Source: Acidobacteriota bacterium
Lineage (GTDB): Bacteria > Acidobacteriota > Terriglobia > Terriglobales > Acidobacteriaceae
Reading direction: 5' to 3'
DNA length: 7,409 bases
Assembly (NCBI GenBank): GCA_003225655.1
Contig: QIAW01000106.1
Span: forward strand, 1-7,409
Position numbers and translations under genes: made by a program. Below, one piece after another: positions 5,891 through 7,409 of this stretch. Within the stretch, counting starts at the first letter, position 1. Each line of letters starts with the position of its first letter. The notes beneath the pieces were generated by a model, which was not told where the DNA came from, made no database searches, and saw nothing but the letters and a program-made list of their open reading frames with translations.

Positions 5891-6952
5891 ATGCCTTGTC
5901 CCGTGTGTAAGGGTGTTTGCCGATGCGGGCATAGTGACGCTGCCGAGCAGTCTACGGTGAGCGAGCACGTTGCCGCTGTCATTGATCCAGAACAGTATGA
6001 TCGCAGCGAAGAACGCTTCACCTCCAGTCTGGAGCGCGCTGGCGTATCTTTCGACAGTGAGCCTGTGGTGGACGTTACCACAGCGCTCGAGGTAGCCGCG
6101 CGTGCCGACAGGCTGGCACAGTTGCGCCCGGCGCGAAGGACGATTGTTCTGGTTGAGCCCAAAAACCCTGAGCGCACATTGGAGCCGGGCGAATGGCGAC
6201 GGGAGGTCTCATCTCGGGTGAGCCGTTACCGCGCGCGGCGGCGTCCGCGGATCGAGCGGAGCCGTTCGCTCTCGCTGAATTTTGAGCCCGCACCTCCTTC
6301 CTCTTCTGCTTCCGCTCTACCCGCTAAGAGAGAGATCGCGCTTGCACCGGTCGTGCCGGCAGTTGATCCCGCAGCTTCTCCGAAAACGGGAGACTTGATG
6401 GCAATGCAAATTGAAGCTTACGGCATTGAGCGCTATTGGCCAAAGATCGCGCCGCGCAATGAAAATCCCTTCTGGAAGCGGCCCGCACAGGCGTTCGAAC
6501 CAGCCGCCGTACAGTTCAAGGCTATTCCTGATTTGGGAGAAAGCTCGGCAGTTTCCCAGCAGTTTGATGGCAGTACGGTTTCTGACCTGACTTCTGAACT
6601 CAGCCAAGCCATATCAGACGACGAACCCGGCAGCGATGAAGTTGCCGGCAGCTACGAAAGAAAAGTCATCGAATTCCCAGCCACATTTGAGCCAGCACAG
6701 CAGGCAAATATTGGAGCGAGTTGGAGCAACGCCAGCGCGGAGCTCGCTCCTGCTGACTTTCGAGCCGTATCTTTGAAGAGGAAGAGATCGGCCAAGCTGA
6801 GCTCGCCGCTCGAGCCGAAGCCTCGGTGGAACCAGCGCCACCGATGGCCACGGTCGAGCTGCCGGCAATGCCCAAGAGTTCACCTGCGCAGCCGGAGATC
6901 CGGACCTTTGCGCCAATCGCACCGATATATTTACGCGCGATTACAGAAATAG
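5891..6952 (+). CDS. RDD-family protein, N-terminal part (frameshifted gene)
   Basis: This frame encodes the N-terminal, non-membrane part of an RDD protein. It starts MPCPVCKGVCRCGH, with Cys3, Cys6, Cys10, Cys12 and His14 spaced like a small metal-binding knuckle. An acidic stretch follows, then a strongly basic EWRREVSSRVSRYRARRRPR at 101-120. A long Pro/Ala/Ser/Glu-rich segment leads to KVIEFPA around 6661-6681. Coding character holds to about AELAPADF (6735-6760). Beyond that the frame turns into Lys/Arg/Ser-rich out-of-frame sequence and stops at 6952 with no membrane segment. The continuation is in the -1 frame from 6757. Restoring one base near 6757-6775 joins the parts into one protein of about 475 residues. 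No clear Shine-Dalgarno precedes the ATG; the start is chosen because the Cys motif begins there. Function is unknown. It is divergent from lptD. Confidence 0.7.
   Translation: MPCPVCKGVCRCGHSDAAEQSTVSEHVAAVIDPEQYDRSEERFTSSLERAGVSFDSEPVVDVTTALEVAARADRLAQLRPARRTIVLVEPKNPERTLEPGEWRREVSSRVSRYRARRRPRIERSRSLSLNFEPAPPSSSASALPAKREIALAPVVPAVDPAASPKTGDLMAMQIEAYGIERYWPKIAPRNENPFWKRPAQAFEPAAVQFKAIPDLGESSAVSQQFDGSTVSDLTSELSQAISDDEPGSDEVAGSYERKVIEFPATFEPAQQANIGASWSNASAELAPADFRAVSLKRKRSAKLSSPLEPKPRWNQRHRWPRSSCRQCPRVHLRSRRSGPLRQSHRYIYARLQK
6757..6775 (+). other. Frameshift site in the RDD gene
   Basis: The reading frame passes from codons beginning at 5891 to codons beginning at 6757, equivalent to loss of one base. 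The upstream frame reads AELAPADF then degenerates; the downstream frame, open only after a TGA at 6754-6756, reads SSRIFEEEEIGQAELAARAEA. Adding one T to the TTT at 6758-6760 gives ADFSSRIFEEEE without a break. I see no X-XXY-YYZ slippery heptamer in the right phase, so a real deletion or a sequencing or assembly error is likelier than programmed shifting. Confidence 0.7.
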
Positions 6953-7317
6953 CCGATGCCTTCATCTCCATGAGTGGATTCCTGCTGTTCAGCAGCATTC
7001 TCATGTGGGCTGGGGCAATGCCGCAGGGAAGAAGTTTCATGATGCTGGCGGCCTTGTTGCCGGGCTTCTTCTGGTCGCTGTATCAATACCTGTTTCTCGT
7101 GAATACCGGCAGCACACCGGGAATGCGGCTCACCGGTCTTAAACTGGCCGAGTTTGATGGCATCGCGGTTTCCCGATCGCGCCGCCGGGCCCGCGCCTTG
7201 AGCATGAGCATTTCAACCCTGGCTGCAGGTCTGGGATTCGTCTGGGCCCTGCTGGATATCGATCATCTTTGCTGGCACGACCGCGCCAGCCGGACATTCC
7301 TGACGCGCAGAATATGA
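6826..7317 (+). CDS. RDD-family membrane protein, C-terminal RDD domain (frameshifted gene)
   Basis: This frame carries the RDD membrane domain. It opens at 6757 and has a GTG at 6826, but its true start is almost certainly the ATG at 5891 through the frameshift. YLRAITEIADAF supplies the Arg and Asp of the first RDD helix. Three hydrophobic segments follow: about 6958-7020 (FISMSGFLLFSSILMW), 7036-7105 (MLAALLPGFFWSLYQYLFLV) and 7195-7260 (LSMSISTLAAGLGFVWALL). Between the second and third is the family hallmark NTGSTPGMRLTGLKLAEFDG, then an Arg-rich loop. The end, DIDHLCWHDRASRTFLTRRI, is also typical. RDD proteins are inner-membrane proteins mostly of unknown role, with ion transport proposed for some. 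No ribosome site supports separate translation from 6826. Confidence 0.8.
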   Translation: MEPAPPMATVELPAMPKSSPAQPEIRTFAPIAPIYLRAITEIADAFISMSGFLLFSSILMWAGAMPQGRSFMMLAALLPGFFWSLYQYLFLVNTGSTPGMRLTGLKLAEFDGIAVSRSRRRARALSMSISTLAAGLGFVWALLDIDHLCWHDRASRTFLTRRI

Positions 7318-7322
7318 CTCAC

Positions 7323-7342
7323 CGCTGAGAAACGCAGAGAAA
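7323..7342 (+). repeat. 10-bp-period CGCAGAGAAA repeat
   Basis: CGCTGAGAAA (7323-7332) is followed directly by CGCAGAGAAA (7333-7342), 9 of 10 bases identical, six bases after the RDD stop codon. It resembles the 'CACCGCAGAGACGCAGAG' class of dispersed non-coding repeat that I recall from Acidobacteriota and other phyla. Confidence 0.5.
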
Positions 7343-7382
7343 TATTGGTAATGGTACAGTCTGGTTATATCCATCCACGAAA

Positions 7383-7404
7383 GTGTGGGCAAGATGCCCA
7401 ACAC
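7383..7404. repeat. Small imperfect palindrome at the right edge
   Basis: GTGTGGGC (7383-7390) pairs with GCCC (7396-7399) and ACAC (7401-7404) around loop AAGAT, with a bulged A7400. No T-run follows within the window. It could be a REP-type element or part of a longer structure cut by the window end. Confidence 0.45.
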
Positions 7405-7409
7405 GACAG

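Noticed and set aside
5666..5968. Minus-strand frame overlapping the lptD start by ATGA, as if translationally coupled
   Set aside because: The 100-residue product resembles nothing I know, it overlaps the divergent RDD gene start, and its first ATG has no ribosome site. A 4-base overlap alone is weak evidence.
6755..6800. Programmed -1 ribosomal frameshifting in the RDD gene
   Set aside because: No slippery heptamer in the correct phase and no obvious following pseudoknot or stem; RDD genes are not known to me to use recoding.

Overview
The window suggests a Gram-negative bacterium, most likely of the Acidobacteriota (Terriglobia type). It encodes the lipopolysaccharide-export porin LptD, so an outer membrane is present. 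Its RDD-family protein has a Cys-rich N-terminus and a WRREVSSRVSRYRARRR segment of a kind I associate with that phylum. The intergenic DNA is full of short palindromes and 7- and 10-bp periodic repeats, which also fits. The taxonomic call is inference from family resemblance, not from a marker gene.

Layout. Bases 1-97 hold no gene I can identify and end in a strong plus-strand terminator (98-136). Bases 137-735 carry no convincing gene but several repeats: a run of three small hairpins, two copies of a ~30-bp direct repeat built from 7-bp units, a 10-bp-period motif and a recurring GCTAGGG palindrome. Three minus-strand genes then follow in transcription order: lptD (5669-3249), a secreted DsbA-like CPYC thiol oxidoreductase (3113-2001) and a SurA-like parvulin foldase that looks like a lipoprotein (1815-736). 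Each of the two gaps between them (137 and 185 bp) holds a perfect palindrome. Divergent from lptD, an RDD-family membrane protein gene runs rightwards (5891-7317), broken by one frameshift near 6757-6775. The last ~90 bases hold more repeat fragments.

How the genes work together. LptD is a beta-barrel whose assembly in E. coli needs the chaperone SurA and disulfide formation by DsbA. Here lptD is followed by a DsbA-like and a SurA-like gene on the same strand, and the encoded LptD keeps a Cys-Cys pair near its C-terminus and a Cys in its N-terminal domain. The simplest reading is an LptD gene clustered with its own folding factors. The RDD gene is probably unrelated to this module.
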